From positions 992,001-1,056,000 of the forward strand of contig NZ_LQGV01000003.1 of NCBI RefSeq assembly GCF_001620065.1: DNA of 64,000 bases, in the 5' to 3' direction. Positions 17,365 to 26,235 of this stretch are shown here, piece by piece. A model generated the notes under the pieces. It ran no database searches. It was not told the DNA's origin and saw only the letters and a list, made by a program, of their open reading frames with translations. The DNA comes from Microbacterium sp. TNHR37B. GTDB taxonomy: Bacteria; Actinomycetota; Actinomycetes; Actinomycetales; Microbacteriaceae. Numbering within the stretch: the first letter of the stretch is position 1; each line of letters begins with the position of its first letter. A program made the position numbers and the translations under genes.

Positions 17365-18918
17365 GTGACGCACCCCGATCTTCCGCCCCTCCGACTCGAT
17401 CCCGCCACCCTTGCTCTGCTGCGCGACGACCTCACGGCCGCGGGGTACACCGCCGACGCGGTTCGTGGGGCCTGGGGGGCGCGGGCCGACGACGCGATCG
17501 GCCGCGGCCTTGCCGGCCCTGCCCTCCGGGCTGTCGAGGGTCGGGCCGATCCCCTCGGCGTGCTGGCGCGTGCTCTCTTCCTCGGAGCCGATGCGTCGGT
17601 CGCCGACGTCGATGCGGCGCTGCCGTCCTGTGGCGCACGGGGGCTCGTGGAGCTGGGCCTGGCCACGATCGACGGCGAGACGCTCGTGCCGTCGGTGCTC
17701 GTCCGGCCGCAGGACTTCGACGACGAGTCGGGTGCGGGTCACTGGTGGATCGCGAGCGACCTGGACGAGACGGCGCTCCTTCTGAGAGGCGGTGACGGGG
17801 AGCTTCCGACAGGTCACGTGCTCGGGGTGGGCGGCGCCTCCCTCACCCTGGCATCGCTGCAGGTGCCCGAGCCCGCGGACCGCGTGCTCGACGTCGGCAC
17901 CGGCTGCGGGATCCAGGCGCTCCGGGCGCGCCACAGCGCGCACGTGGTCGTCGCGACCGACGTCTCGGCGCGGGCCCTCGCATTCACGGGTCTCAATGCG
18001 CTGCTCAACGGCGTGGATGGCATCGAAACGCGCCACGGGAGCATGTTCGCGCCGGTCACGGGCGAGCTCTTCGATCGCGTGGTCTCCAACCCGCCGTTCG
18101 TCATCACGCCGCGCGGGTCGGGCGTGCCGGCCTACGAATACCGCGACGCCGGGTTCGCCGGTGACGATCTCGTCGCCGCCTTCGTGCGCGATGTGGGCAC
18201 GGTGCTCGCCCCGGGCGGGATCGCCCAGCTGCTCGGCAACTGGGAGTATCGCGGCGATGGCGACGGGCTCGACCGCGTCCGCGGCTGGGTGGACGAGTCC
18301 CCCGTGGCCGTGGACGCCTGGGTCATCGAACGGGAGACGCTGGATCCGCTGGCCTACGCCGAGATGTGGGTGCGCGACGGCGGCACCGTCGCCGGGACCC
18401 CCGAGTACTCGCGTCTCGTGGAGGCCTGGCTGGCCGACTTCGATGCGCGGGAGGTGACCGCCATCGGCTTCGGCTACGTGCTGCTCCGACGCCCGGGTAC
18501 CGCCGGGAAGCCGGCGTTGCGCCGATTCGAGCGGGTGACGCAGCCGGTGCCGGGCGCCCTCGGCCCCCACGTGCGCGACGCGCTCCGCACCGCGGATCGA
18601 CTCGCGGCCCTCGACGACGACGCTCTCGCGCAGAGCGTGCTGACGACCGCCCCCGACGTCACCGAGGCCCGGCATCACCTTCCCGGTCAGGAGGGCCCGC
18701 GCGTGATCGAGCTTCGCCAGGGCGGGGGGCTGGCCCGCACCATCGAGGTCGATCCGGGCCTGGCCGCCCTCGTCGGAGCGTGCGACGGGGACCTGCCGGT
18801 CGGGCGCCTCGTCGACGCGATCGCCGAGCTCATGGAGGTCGATCCCGTCGCTCTCGCCGCCGAGGTTCTGCCTCGCGTCCGTGAGCTGGTGTTCACCGGA
18901 TTCCTCCGCCTCCCGTGA
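17365..18918 (+). CDS. DUF7059 / N5-glutamine-type methyltransferase domain protein
   Basis: Probable SAM-dependent methyltransferase; substrate not known. About 517 residues from the GTG at 17365 (VTHPDLPPLRLDP); a start at 17347 would add six residues. The N-terminal 130 residues resemble the DUF7059 module of actinobacterial methyltransferases. The catalytic domain has motif I VLDVGTGCGIQALRA and the VVSNPPFVITPRG motif, whose NPPF signature is typical of enzymes acting on amide or exocyclic amino nitrogens (PrmC, RsmC). The C-terminal 100 residues look like a winged-helix module. Divergent from the DUF6049 gene. Confidence 0.82.
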   Translation: MTHPDLPPLRLDPATLALLRDDLTAAGYTADAVRGAWGARADDAIGRGLAGPALRAVEGRADPLGVLARALFLGADASVADVDAALPSCGARGLVELGLATIDGETLVPSVLVRPQDFDDESGAGHWWIASDLDETALLLRGGDGELPTGHVLGVGGASLTLASLQVPEPADRVLDVGTGCGIQALRARHSAHVVVATDVSARALAFTGLNALLNGVDGIETRHGSMFAPVTGELFDRVVSNPPFVITPRGSGVPAYEYRDAGFAGDDLVAAFVRDVGTVLAPGGIAQLLGNWEYRGDGDGLDRVRGWVDESPVAVDAWVIERETLDPLAYAEMWVRDGGTVAGTPEYSRLVEAWLADFDAREVTAIGFGYVLLRRPGTAGKPALRRFERVTQPVPGALGPHVRDALRTADRLAALDDDALAQSVLTTAPDVTEARHHLPGQEGPRVIELRQGGGLARTIEVDPGLAALVGACDGDLPVGRLVDAIAELMEVDPVALAAEVLPRVRELVFTGFLRLP

Positions 18919-18985
18919 CCTCCGACGGGCCCGGGTGACCTCGGTGGACCCGGGGGTGCGCGGCCCGCGCCGGTAGGCTCGTCGC

Positions 18986-20434
18986 ATGCTCAACATGGCC
19001 GAGGGCCTCGCCCGGATCGGCGCGCTCGCCGCGTCTCCGGTCACCGCCACCCTCGGGCGGGCCTTCGCCGACGCGGGGTTCGAGTTGGCGGTCGTCGGCG
19101 GACCCGTTCGCGACGCGCTGCTGGGCCGCGTGACGCACGACCTCGATTACGCGACCGATGCGCGTCCCGACGACATCCTCCGGATCGTGAAGCCGCTGGC
19201 TCGGGCGACCTGGGAGATCGGGCGCGAGTTCGGGACCATCGGCGCCAAGATCTGGGACGACCAGGCGGGTGTCGCCGAGCAGGTGGAGATCACCACCTAC
19301 CGCGCCGACAGTTACGACGGGACGACGCGCAAGCCCGTGGTCGCGTTCGGCGACTCCTTGGAGGGCGACCTCTCGCGACGCGACTTCACGGTCAACGCCA
19401 TGGCGCTGCGGGTGCCCGGCCCGACGCTGGTCGATCCCACCGGTGGCGTGGAGGACCTTCTCGCGGGGATCCTGCGCACTCCCGCCGACCCCGAGGTGAG
19501 CTTCGGCGACGATCCGTTGCGCATGCTGCGGGCGGCGCGTTTCGCCGCGCAACTGGAGTTCGAGGTGGACGAGGCGACCGTCGCGGCCATGCGCACCCTC
19601 CGCGAGACGCTGCGGATCGTGAGCGCCGAGCGGATCCAGGGGGAACTGGTCCGGCTGCTGCAGACCGACGACCCGGTGCGTGGTCTGCGCCTCCTCGTGG
19701 AGACCGGCCTGGCGGAGCAGTTCTTGCCCGAGGTTCCGGCTCTGCAGCTCGAAGTGGACGAGCATCACCACCACAAAGACGTCTACGAGCACTCGCTCAC
19801 CGTCCTTCGCCAGGCGATCGAGCTCGAGCACGAGCGGCATCCCGATACCGCGCCCGACGTCGTCCTGCGTCTGGCGGCGCTCCTCCACGACATCGGAAAG
19901 CCCGCCACCCGCAAGCTCGAGCCCGGCGGGGGTGTCAGCTTCCACCATCACGACGTGAAGGGCGCCCGTCTCGCGCGAAAGCGCCTGGGCGCGCTGCGGT
20001 TCGACTCGGCGACGATCGCCTCGGTGTGCCAGCTGATCGAGCAGCACCTGCGATTCTTCGGTTACGCGGAGGGGGCGTGGACCGATTCGGCGGTTCGTCG
20101 CTACGTGCGGGACGCGGGTGCGGAGCTCGAGCGCCTGCACATCCTCACGCGCGCCGACGTGACCACGCGCAACCGGCGCAAAGCGGCGCGGTTGCGCGCG
20201 GCCTACGACGACATCGAACGACGGATCGCCGCGCTCGCCGCCCAGGAGGAGTTGGACGCGATGCGTCCGGAGGTCGACGGCAACCGCATCCAGGAGCTCC
20301 TCGGAATCCGGCCCGGTCCGGAGGTCGGCGCGGCGTACCGGTTCCTCCTCGACCTGCGCCTGGACGAAGGGATCCTGGGGGCCGAGGCCGCCGAGGAGAG
20401 ACTGCGCGAGTGGTGGGCCGCCCGACAGGCGTGA
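18986..20434 (+). CDS. CCA tRNA nucleotidyltransferase
   Basis: Adds or repairs the 3'-CCA end of tRNAs. 482 residues. The nucleotidyltransferase head has the VVGGPVRDALLG motif near residues 37-47 and the metal-binding DLD (about 52-54), then GDLSRRDFTVNAMALR and the DPLRMLRAARFAAQL region. A C-terminal HD domain (LAALLHDIGKPATR, with EHHHHKDVYEHSL) is typical of the actinobacterial type, annotated pcnA or cca. The neighbouring DUF6049-murJ pair is the usual partner block, although the NUDIX gene often found between is absent. Confidence 0.94.
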   Translation: MLNMAEGLARIGALAASPVTATLGRAFADAGFELAVVGGPVRDALLGRVTHDLDYATDARPDDILRIVKPLARATWEIGREFGTIGAKIWDDQAGVAEQVEITTYRADSYDGTTRKPVVAFGDSLEGDLSRRDFTVNAMALRVPGPTLVDPTGGVEDLLAGILRTPADPEVSFGDDPLRMLRAARFAAQLEFEVDEATVAAMRTLRETLRIVSAERIQGELVRLLQTDDPVRGLRLLVETGLAEQFLPEVPALQLEVDEHHHHKDVYEHSLTVLRQAIELEHERHPDTAPDVVLRLAALLHDIGKPATRKLEPGGGVSFHHHDVKGARLARKRLGALRFDSATIASVCQLIEQHLRFFGYAEGAWTDSAVRRYVRDAGAELERLHILTRADVTTRNRRKAARLRAAYDDIERRIAALAAQEELDAMRPEVDGNRIQELLGIRPGPEVGAAYRFLLDLRLDEGILGAEAAEERLREWWAARQA

Positions 20435-20482
20435 GGCGGCCCCTCGTCACGTCGCTCCCGTCACGTCGCCCTTGAGCGGTGT

Positions 20483-21139
20483 TCAGGCGCTCCGGCGCCC
20501 GCGCAGGTCGGCCAGCTCGCGGCCCGAGCGCACGGCGTCGCTCTCTGCCGTGCGCTGGAGCGCTGCGGCCGTCTCGGTGAACGCGTCGAGTGCGGGGTTG
20601 ACGCCCACGAGCGTGAACGGGCGGTGCACGACCCGCAGGTCGAGGCCCCAGACGTCCTCGAACACGCGGCGCAGCCACCCGGTGGAGTGGTCCCAGCCCT
20701 CCTTCGGGGTGCCGGGGTCGTAGTTCCCGCCCAGCACGGTCACGAGGGTGGCGGGCTTGCCGCGCAGGTCGGTCCCCTGCGGGTCGACGCCGGGGACCGT
20801 GTAGACGAGGTCGAACCAGGTCTTGACGTGCTGCGAGACGCCGTAGTTGTAGAGGGGCACGGTGAACAGCAGGGCGTCGGCGTCGCGGAGCTCGTCGGCG
20901 AGGCGGTGGGCGAGGGCGATCGCCTCGCGCTGCTCGGGCGTGCGCGCCTCTTCCGGGGTGAAGCCGCCCTGGACGGCGTCGCGCCAGGCCGTGGCGGGCA
21001 CGGGATCGGCCGCGAGGTCGCGACGGACGACCGGCGAGGTGGGGTGGGCTGCCGACCACTCCGCTTCGACGAGGTCGCCGAGCTGGCGGCTGGCGGAGCT
21101 CGCGGGCAGGATGCTGGCATCCAGGCGGAACAGGGTCAT
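20483..21139 (-). CDS. FMN-dependent NADH-azoreductase / quinone reductase (AzoR-like)
   Basis: Flavodoxin-fold oxidoreductase expected to reduce quinones or azo compounds using NAD(P)H and FMN. 218 residues from the ATG at 21137-21139 (MTLFRLDASILPASSASRQLG), with the SxxSxxxxL-type FMN phosphate loop, LLFTVPLYNYGVSQHVKTWFDL (conserved PxYN motif) and VTVLGGNYDPG. It is divergent from an HxlR regulator gene with an inverted repeat between them, a pairing typical of electrophile-responsive quinone reductases. Likely repressed by that regulator (inference). Confidence 0.88.
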   Translation of the reverse strand: MTLFRLDASILPASSASRQLGDLVEAEWSAAHPTSPVVRRDLAADPVPATAWRDAVQGGFTPEEARTPEQREAIALAHRLADELRDADALLFTVPLYNYGVSQHVKTWFDLVYTVPGVDPQGTDLRGKPATLVTVLGGNYDPGTPKEGWDHSTGWLRRVFEDVWGLDLRVVHRPFTLVGVNPALDAFTETAAALQRTAESDAVRSGRELADLRGRRSA

Positions 21140-21169
21140 CGTGGGGCCTCTCTTCAGTGTCCTGATTCT

Positions 21170-21200
21170 CAGAGTCGCTATGAAAATCAAAGCGACTCTG
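21170..21200. promoter_or_regulatory. Inverted repeat, probable HxlR operator
   Basis: Perfect 10-base arms CAGAGTCGCT (21170-21179) and AGCGACTCTG (21191-21200) with an 11-base centre, between the azoreductase and HxlR genes. Arms about two turns apart fit a dimeric winged-helix regulator controlling both genes. Confidence 0.7.
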
Positions 21201-21227
21201 CTGAGGCTAGCACGCTACGATGGGGGG

Positions 21228-21569
21228 ATGGACGCGGAAGTGCACGATGCACCGGAGTGCGACGCCGCGGTCTCGCTCGCGTTCTCGATCCTCGGCAAAC
21301 GCTGGAACGGAATGATCCTCGACGCCCTCAGTGGCGGCACTCTCTCGTTCGTCGTGCTGCGTCGGGCGGTCACCGGCATCAGCGATGCCGTGTTGTCCGA
21401 CCGCCTGTCCGAGCTCGCCGAGGCCTCGCTCGTCGACCGGCGCGTCGACCCGGGGCCGCCGGTCGCCGTCTCCTATGCACTGACCCCGCAGGGCGAGCGC
21501 CTCATCCCGGTGCTCGCGCAGCTGGGAGCGTGGGCGCGAGACAACCTCGTGCAGCCGGCGGCGCGGTGA
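21228..21569 (+). CDS. HxlR family transcriptional regulator
   Basis: Winged-helix regulator of the HxlR/MarR-like group. 113 residues from the ATG at 21228. It has the family opening CDAAVSLAFSILGKRWNGMILDAL, the recognition region FVVLRRAVTGISDAVLSDRLSELAEASLVDRRV and the wing VSYALTPQGERL. A single Cys in the conserved N-terminal position (DAPECDAAV) could sense electrophiles, as in YodB/HypR-type relatives; this is inference. Divergent from the AzoR-like gene with the shared inverted repeat. Confidence 0.88.
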   Translation: MDAEVHDAPECDAAVSLAFSILGKRWNGMILDALSGGTLSFVVLRRAVTGISDAVLSDRLSELAEASLVDRRVDPGPPVAVSYALTPQGERLIPVLAQLGAWARDNLVQPAAR

Positions 21570-21646
21570 GCCCGGAACCGGCTCCCTCTCGCGGCGCCCC
21601 CGACCTAGACTGAACGCACTCCTGGTTCATCGTCGAAGGGAGCGCC

Positions 21647-22963
21647 GTGCCCTCGTCGTGGTCGTCGCGGCGCGAGGTGTCGCCGCAGACCTCACGCCTG
21701 CTGATCGAGCGCGCCCACGAAGAGCTCGTGATCGGGAACGGAGCCGATGCCCGACTCGGCGACATCCGTCCACTCGTCCGCGACTCGTGGCGCCGGTCAC
21801 TGGCCAACCTGGTGGGCGCCGAGGGCCTGCCGCCCCTGGATCTCTCCGAGGAGGAGCTGGAGGCCTACCGCAGTGCGCATCCCCTGGCCGGGGCCATGGA
21901 CATGGTGCGTGCGCTGCTGTCACCGGACGCGGACTCGGGGGTCGTGGTGGCGGTGGGTGACGCGGCGGGCCGGCTGCTGTGGGTCGAGGGCGATCGGCAC
22001 GTGCGCACCCTCACCGGCGACATGGGTTTCGTCGCTGGGGCGAACTGGTCGGAGCGCAGCGTGGGCACGTCGGCACCGGGCACGGCGCTCGAGCTCGACC
22101 GCTCGGTGCAGATCCACGGCGCGGAGCACTTCAACCGGCTCGTCCAGCCGTGGTCGTGCACCGCCGCTCCCGTGCACGACCCCGAGACGCGGCGGCTCGT
22201 CGGCATGATCGACGTCACCGGTGGTGCCGACGCCGCCACGCCGCAGGCGCAGCTGCTCGTCGACGCGACGGCGCGGGCGATCGAAGGCGAACTCCTCGTG
22301 GCGCGGCTGCGGGCGCGAGCCGCCGAGCGCACGCCCGTCGCGGTCCGGCGGCCGGTGGTGCGGGCACCGGAGCGCACCGTGCTGCGCGTGTTGGGCCGGG
22401 ATCGGGCGTTGCTGGAACTGTCGGGGCCGTCGGGAGAGTCGGTCACCGAGCTGTCGGCGCGACACGCCGAGATCCTGCTCATGCTCGCCGTACACCGGCA
22501 GGGCCTCTCGTCGGAGCGACTGGCGGCACTCGTCTACGGCGAGGAGGCGGAGGGCACGCTGCGTCCCGAGATGGTGCGCCTGCGCAAGGCCCTCGAGCGC
22601 ACCGCGCCGCACCTCGTCCCCGCGTCGCGCCCCTACCGGCTGACGGGAGAACTGGAGACCGACGCGCATCAGGTGGTGTCGCTCCTGGATCGCGGAGCGC
22701 ACCGCGTCGCCTTGGCCGCCTATCGCGGGAGCGTTCTGCCCGAGTCGGTCGCCCCCGGGGTGGAGGAGTTCCGGGAGTCGGTGCGGCTCGCCCTTCGGGA
22801 GGCGCTCCTGGCTGAAGCCTCCGTCGACGTGCTGCTCGCCTACGCCGACACCGAGGACGGGGCGGAAGACGCCGAGGTGCTCCGGCTCGCCCTTCGCATG
22901 CTGCCCGCCCGCTCCCCCAAGCGCGCCGGCATCGTGGCCCGGCTCGATCGCCTCTCCGCCTGA
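21647..22963 (+). CDS. GAF-domain transcriptional regulator with C-terminal winged helix
   Basis: Probable activator of the aldehyde dehydrogenase genes further downstream. 438 residues from a GTG preceded by GAAGGGA. The first half is like AcoR-type activators: IRPLVRDSWRRSL and a GAF domain (about residues 85-215) with VVAVGDAAGRLLWVEGD, GANWSERSVGTSAPGTAL, HFNRLVQPWSCTAAPVHDP and VGMIDVTGG. There is no AAA+ sigma-54 domain. Instead the C-terminal half has a winged-helix (LRVLGRDRALLEL...LSARHAEILLMLAVHRQGLSSERLA) of the OmpR/SARP style. In related genomes such regulators sit beside ExaC-like dehydrogenase and DUF779 genes, both present here at 26.9 and 28.5 kb. Confidence 0.85.
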   Translation: MPSSWSSRREVSPQTSRLLIERAHEELVIGNGADARLGDIRPLVRDSWRRSLANLVGAEGLPPLDLSEEELEAYRSAHPLAGAMDMVRALLSPDADSGVVVAVGDAAGRLLWVEGDRHVRTLTGDMGFVAGANWSERSVGTSAPGTALELDRSVQIHGAEHFNRLVQPWSCTAAPVHDPETRRLVGMIDVTGGADAATPQAQLLVDATARAIEGELLVARLRARAAERTPVAVRRPVVRAPERTVLRVLGRDRALLELSGPSGESVTELSARHAEILLMLAVHRQGLSSERLAALVYGEEAEGTLRPEMVRLRKALERTAPHLVPASRPYRLTGELETDAHQVVSLLDRGAHRVALAAYRGSVLPESVAPGVEEFRESVRLALREALLAEASVDVLLAYADTEDGAEDAEVLRLALRMLPARSPKRAGIVARLDRLSA

Positions 22964-23007
22964 CCCGCCCCCCGCCCCCGCCCCCGGGTTCCTCGTCCTC
23001 GCTCGTC

Positions 23008-23083
23008 GAGAGCACATGTTCCCACCGAGTGCATACGTCCTCACCGCGAGTAGCACGTGCGCTCGGTGACAGCATGTGCTCTC
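23008..23083. repeat. Large imperfect inverted repeat between the GAF regulator and malQ
   Basis: Outer arms GAGAGCACATG (23008-23018) and CATGTGCTCTC (23073-23083) are perfect complements; a nested pair CACCGAG (23023-23029) and CTCGGTG (23062-23068) continues the stem after a 4/4 internal mismatch. It occupies most of the 201-base spacer. It could be a terminator, a regulator site or a small palindromic element; no T-run follows. Confidence 0.6.
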
Positions 23084-23164
23084 GGGGCTCGGGGCTCGGG
23101 AGCGCGGGGCGGGGGAAGGAAGTGGGCGGGATGCGGCAGGATGGGCGCTGACGGAGGGACCGAG

Positions 23165-25348
23165 ATGAGCGACGATCAGCCGAGTGCGACCCTGGTCGCT
23201 CTGGCCGAGGCCCACGGCGTGGCGACGGAGTACTGGTCGTTCTTCGGCGACCGCGTGGCGGTGCCGGCCGGCACTCTGCGCGCGGTCCTGGCGGCGATGG
23301 GCGTCGAGTCTTCGGACGAGGACGCCACGGCTCTCGCCCTCGCTGCGGCAGAAGAGAGCCCGTGGCGGGCCCTCCTGCCGCCTTCGCTGGTCACGCGGCC
23401 GGGCGTGCGAAGCCTCCTTCTCCACGTCGCCGACGGGCACGACGTCACCGCCGAAGTCCTGCTCGAGGACGGTTCGCGCCGCGACCTGCCGATCCCGGAA
23501 CAGCGCCCCGCGGCCCGGCTGATCGACGGTGTGCTGCGCTGGCGGGTGGAGGTGCCGGTGCCGGCCGATCTTCCGCTCGGGTGGCACACCGTCCGCGCCC
23601 GGCAGTGTCCCTTCGGCGGCGTGCCCGACCGTGAGGCGACCTGCGTGCTCGTCATCACACCCGAGCGACTCCCCGACCCTCCCACCCGTCCCGGCCGCGA
23701 TCGCGCGTGGGGCCTCATGGCGCAGCTGTACTCGGTGCGCTCGCGCGGGTCGTGGGGGATGGGGGACTTCGCCGATCTGGGCGACCTCGCCGCCGTCGCC
23801 GCCGGCCGTGGCGCCGACTTCCTGCTCATCAACCCCATCCATGCCGCGGACGTCGCGAGCCCGATCGAGGCCTCGCCGTACCGCCCGGCCAGCCGGCGGT
23901 TCCTCGCTCCGCTCTACGTGCGCCCGGAGGACATCCGCGAGTTCGCACAGCTGGAGGAGGAGGAGCGCAAGACGGTGCGAGACCTGCGCGCTCCGGTCGC
24001 CGCCACCGACGACGATCCCACGCGGATCGACCGCGATGCGGTGTGGGCGGCCAAGCGCTCGGCGCTCGAACGCATCTTCGCGGTTCCGCGCTTGGCGGGG
24101 CGCCAGGCCGATCTCGACGCGTTCGTCCGTCGCGAGGGGCAGCCCTTGCAGGACTTCGCCCTGTGGTGCGCGTTGGAGGAGTACCGGGCCGACCCCGCGC
24201 GTGCCGGCGGGCTCGGTCGGGAGGATCTCGCCGACATCGACTCGCCCGCCGTGGCCGCGATCCAGCGCGAACTCGCCGATCGGGTGGCCTTCCACGCGTG
24301 GCTGCAGTGGGTGGCCGACGCGCAGGTCGCCCGTGCGCAGTCCGAAGCGGTCGCAGCCGGGATGTCGATCGGGATCATGCACGACCTCGCGGTCGGGGTA
24401 CACACCGAGGGCTCCGACGCCTGGTCGCTGCGCGGGATGTACGCGCCGGGGATCACGGTGGGTGCGCCTCCCGACATGTACAACCAGCAGGGACAGAACT
24501 GGAACCAGCCCCCGTGGCTTCCTCGGGCTCTGGCGGAGGCCGGTTATGCGCCGCTTCGCGACATGATCCGCACCCTGCTGCGCCACGCGGGCGCCCTGCG
24601 CGTCGACCATGTGATCGGGCTGTTCCGGCTGTGGTGGATCCCCGCCGGCCTCGGTGCGGACGCGGGAACGTATGTCCGCTACGACCACGAGGCGATGATC
24701 GGAGTGCTCGCGCTGGAGGCGCACCGCGCGGGGGCGGTGCTCATCGGCGAAGATCTCGGGAACGTGGAGCCGTGGGTGCGGGATTACCTCTCCGCCCGCG
24801 GGATCCTGGGCACCAGCGTGCTCTGGTTCGAGCGCGAGGGCGAGGGCTTCCGCCCGCCGGAGCAGTATCGGCGGTCGCTGCTCGCGACGGTGAACACGCA
24901 CGATCTCCCCCCGACGGCCGGCTACCTCGCCGACGAGCACGTGTGGCTCCGGGCGCGCCTCGGCCTTCTCACCCGACCGGTCCAGGAGGAGCGGGCCGAC
25001 GCCGACCGGGAACGCGCCACGATGATGGCGCTCCTGCGCGAGCGCGGCCTCATCGGTGACAACCCCTCGGAGCAGCAGATCATCGAGGCCCTCAATGTCC
25101 TCATCACCGCCTCGCCCTCGGTGCTGCTGGGGGTCGCCCTGGTCGACGCGGTCGGCGAGCGGCGCGTGCAGAATCAGCCGGGAACCGACAAGGAGTACCC
25201 GAACTGGCAGGTGCCGCTCGCCGATGCCGCCGGGAATGCGGTGCTCCTCGACGATCTCGACGCGCAACCGCGATTCCTCTCGCTCACCGCGGCGGTGGAC
25301 CGTGCGGTGCGGCCCGTCGGCGAGGAGGGTGGCGCCGTCCCCGCGTGA
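23165..25348 (+). CDS. malQ: 4-alpha-glucanotransferase (amylomaltase, GH77)
   Basis: Transfers alpha-1,4-glucan segments in maltodextrin and glycogen metabolism, cytoplasmic. 727 residues from the ATG at 23165 (MSDDQPSATLVALAEAHGV); upstream in-frame sequence is low-complexity. The GH77 catalytic segments are visible: LRVDHVIGLFRLWWIP with the nucleophile Asp near residue 480, LIGEDLGNVEPWVRDYL with the acid/base Glu, and VNTHDLPPTAGYL with the third catalytic Asp. The N-terminal 170 residues form the additional domain seen in actinobacterial enzymes. The 3' end overlaps the converging EamA gene by 65 bases. Confidence 0.94.
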   Translation: MSDDQPSATLVALAEAHGVATEYWSFFGDRVAVPAGTLRAVLAAMGVESSDEDATALALAAAEESPWRALLPPSLVTRPGVRSLLLHVADGHDVTAEVLLEDGSRRDLPIPEQRPAARLIDGVLRWRVEVPVPADLPLGWHTVRARQCPFGGVPDREATCVLVITPERLPDPPTRPGRDRAWGLMAQLYSVRSRGSWGMGDFADLGDLAAVAAGRGADFLLINPIHAADVASPIEASPYRPASRRFLAPLYVRPEDIREFAQLEEEERKTVRDLRAPVAATDDDPTRIDRDAVWAAKRSALERIFAVPRLAGRQADLDAFVRREGQPLQDFALWCALEEYRADPARAGGLGREDLADIDSPAVAAIQRELADRVAFHAWLQWVADAQVARAQSEAVAAGMSIGIMHDLAVGVHTEGSDAWSLRGMYAPGITVGAPPDMYNQQGQNWNQPPWLPRALAEAGYAPLRDMIRTLLRHAGALRVDHVIGLFRLWWIPAGLGADAGTYVRYDHEAMIGVLALEAHRAGAVLIGEDLGNVEPWVRDYLSARGILGTSVLWFEREGEGFRPPEQYRRSLLATVNTHDLPPTAGYLADEHVWLRARLGLLTRPVQEERADADRERATMMALLRERGLIGDNPSEQQIIEALNVLITASPSVLLGVALVDAVGERRVQNQPGTDKEYPNWQVPLADAAGNAVLLDDLDAQPRFLSLTAAVDRAVRPVGEEGGAVPA

Positions 25349-26195
25349 CCCCGAGGACGACGCCGGCCACGACGAGTGCGAACCCGATCGCCTCCACGGG
25401 TCCGAACGGCTCGCCGGCCCACAGCACGCCGAGCAGGACACCCGTGACGGGGTTGAGGAGTCCGATGATCCCCACGACCGCGCCCGACAGCTGCGCGAGC
25501 CCCGCGAACCACGCGGCGTAGGCGAGCGCGGTGGCCACGACGATCACGTACGCGAAGCCCGCGAGCGCGGGAACGTCCAGGGCAGGGGGTGCGCCCTCCA
25601 CGACCACCGCGAACGGGACGACGACCACAGACCCGGCGATCAGCTGCCACGCCGTCATCGTGAGGGCGGGGACCTCCGGCCCCCACCGCCGGGTGAGGAC
25701 GAAGCCGAGGGACGACGACAGCATCGCCACGATCGAGGCCGCGACGCCCCACGGGTCGACCTCTCCCCCGCCGGGCTGCAGCATGACGACGACACCCGCG
25801 ATTCCGACGGCCGCTCCGACGACGGCCCGGATGCGCGGACGCTGGCGCAGGACGATCCAGCTGAGGAGGAGCAGCGCCGCCGCCGAGGTCGACATGATCG
25901 TCGCGGCGAGGCTCGTGGCCAGGCGCTGCGCCGCGACGTAGACGAGCACATTGAGGCCGCCCACCGTCAGGGTGCCGAGCACGATCGACCGCCACCACCA
26001 CGATCCGCCCGGAAGGCGACGGACGAGCGCGAGTACGAGGAGCCCCGCGGGGAGGCAGCGGATGACGGCGCCCCAGAGGGCCGCGTCGGGCGGAAGCAGG
26101 TGGCGGGTGACGTAGTACGTGCTGCCCCACGCGATCGGCGCGATCGCCGTGATCGCCAGCCAACGAGCGCGCGACCCGCCCGGTTTATCTTCCAT
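25284..26195 (-). CDS. EamA/DMT family transporter
   Basis: Ten-helix membrane transporter of the drug/metabolite transporter superfamily; substrate not predictable. 303 residues from the ATG at 26193-26195 (MEDKPGGSRARWLAITAIAPIAWGSTYYVTRHLLP), with two EamA repeats: the first up to VVVMLQPGG, the second from WGVAASIVAMLSSSLGFVLTRRWG to GFALVVAGVVLGVTRG. Its basic tail (RRHPPRRRAAPHGPPPR) is read through the end of malQ, giving a 65-base tail-to-tail overlap. Divergent from a MarR gene; one of two paired operators overlaps its start codon, so it is probably repressed by that MarR protein. Confidence 0.88.
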   Translation of the reverse strand: MEDKPGGSRARWLAITAIAPIAWGSTYYVTRHLLPPDAALWGAVIRCLPAGLLVLALVRRLPGGSWWWRSIVLGTLTVGGLNVLVYVAAQRLATSLAATIMSTSAAALLLLSWIVLRQRPRIRAVVGAAVGIAGVVVMLQPGGGEVDPWGVAASIVAMLSSSLGFVLTRRWGPEVPALTMTAWQLIAGSVVVVPFAVVVEGAPPALDVPALAGFAYVIVVATALAYAAWFAGLAQLSGAVVGIIGLLNPVTGVLLGVLWAGEPFGPVEAIGFALVVAGVVLGVTRGRRHPPRRRAAPHGPPPR

Positions 26196-26221
26196 GGAAG
26201 AGAATATAGCTTCCACGGAAG
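26189..26221. promoter_or_regulatory. Paired MarR operators between the EamA and MarR genes
   Basis: Two 12-base palindromes, CTTCCATGGAAG (26189-26200) and CTTCCACGGAAG (26210-26221), 21 bases apart centre to centre, i.e. two helical turns on the same face. The first covers the EamA start codon; the pair fills almost the whole 40-base divergent spacer. Confidence 0.8.
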
Positions 26222-26235
26222 GTAATGTCGACGTC

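Noticed and set aside
21920..25441. Very long minus-strand open frame opposite the GAF regulator and malQ
   Set aside because: Composition is antisense-like and both plus-strand genes have conserved catalytic motifs.
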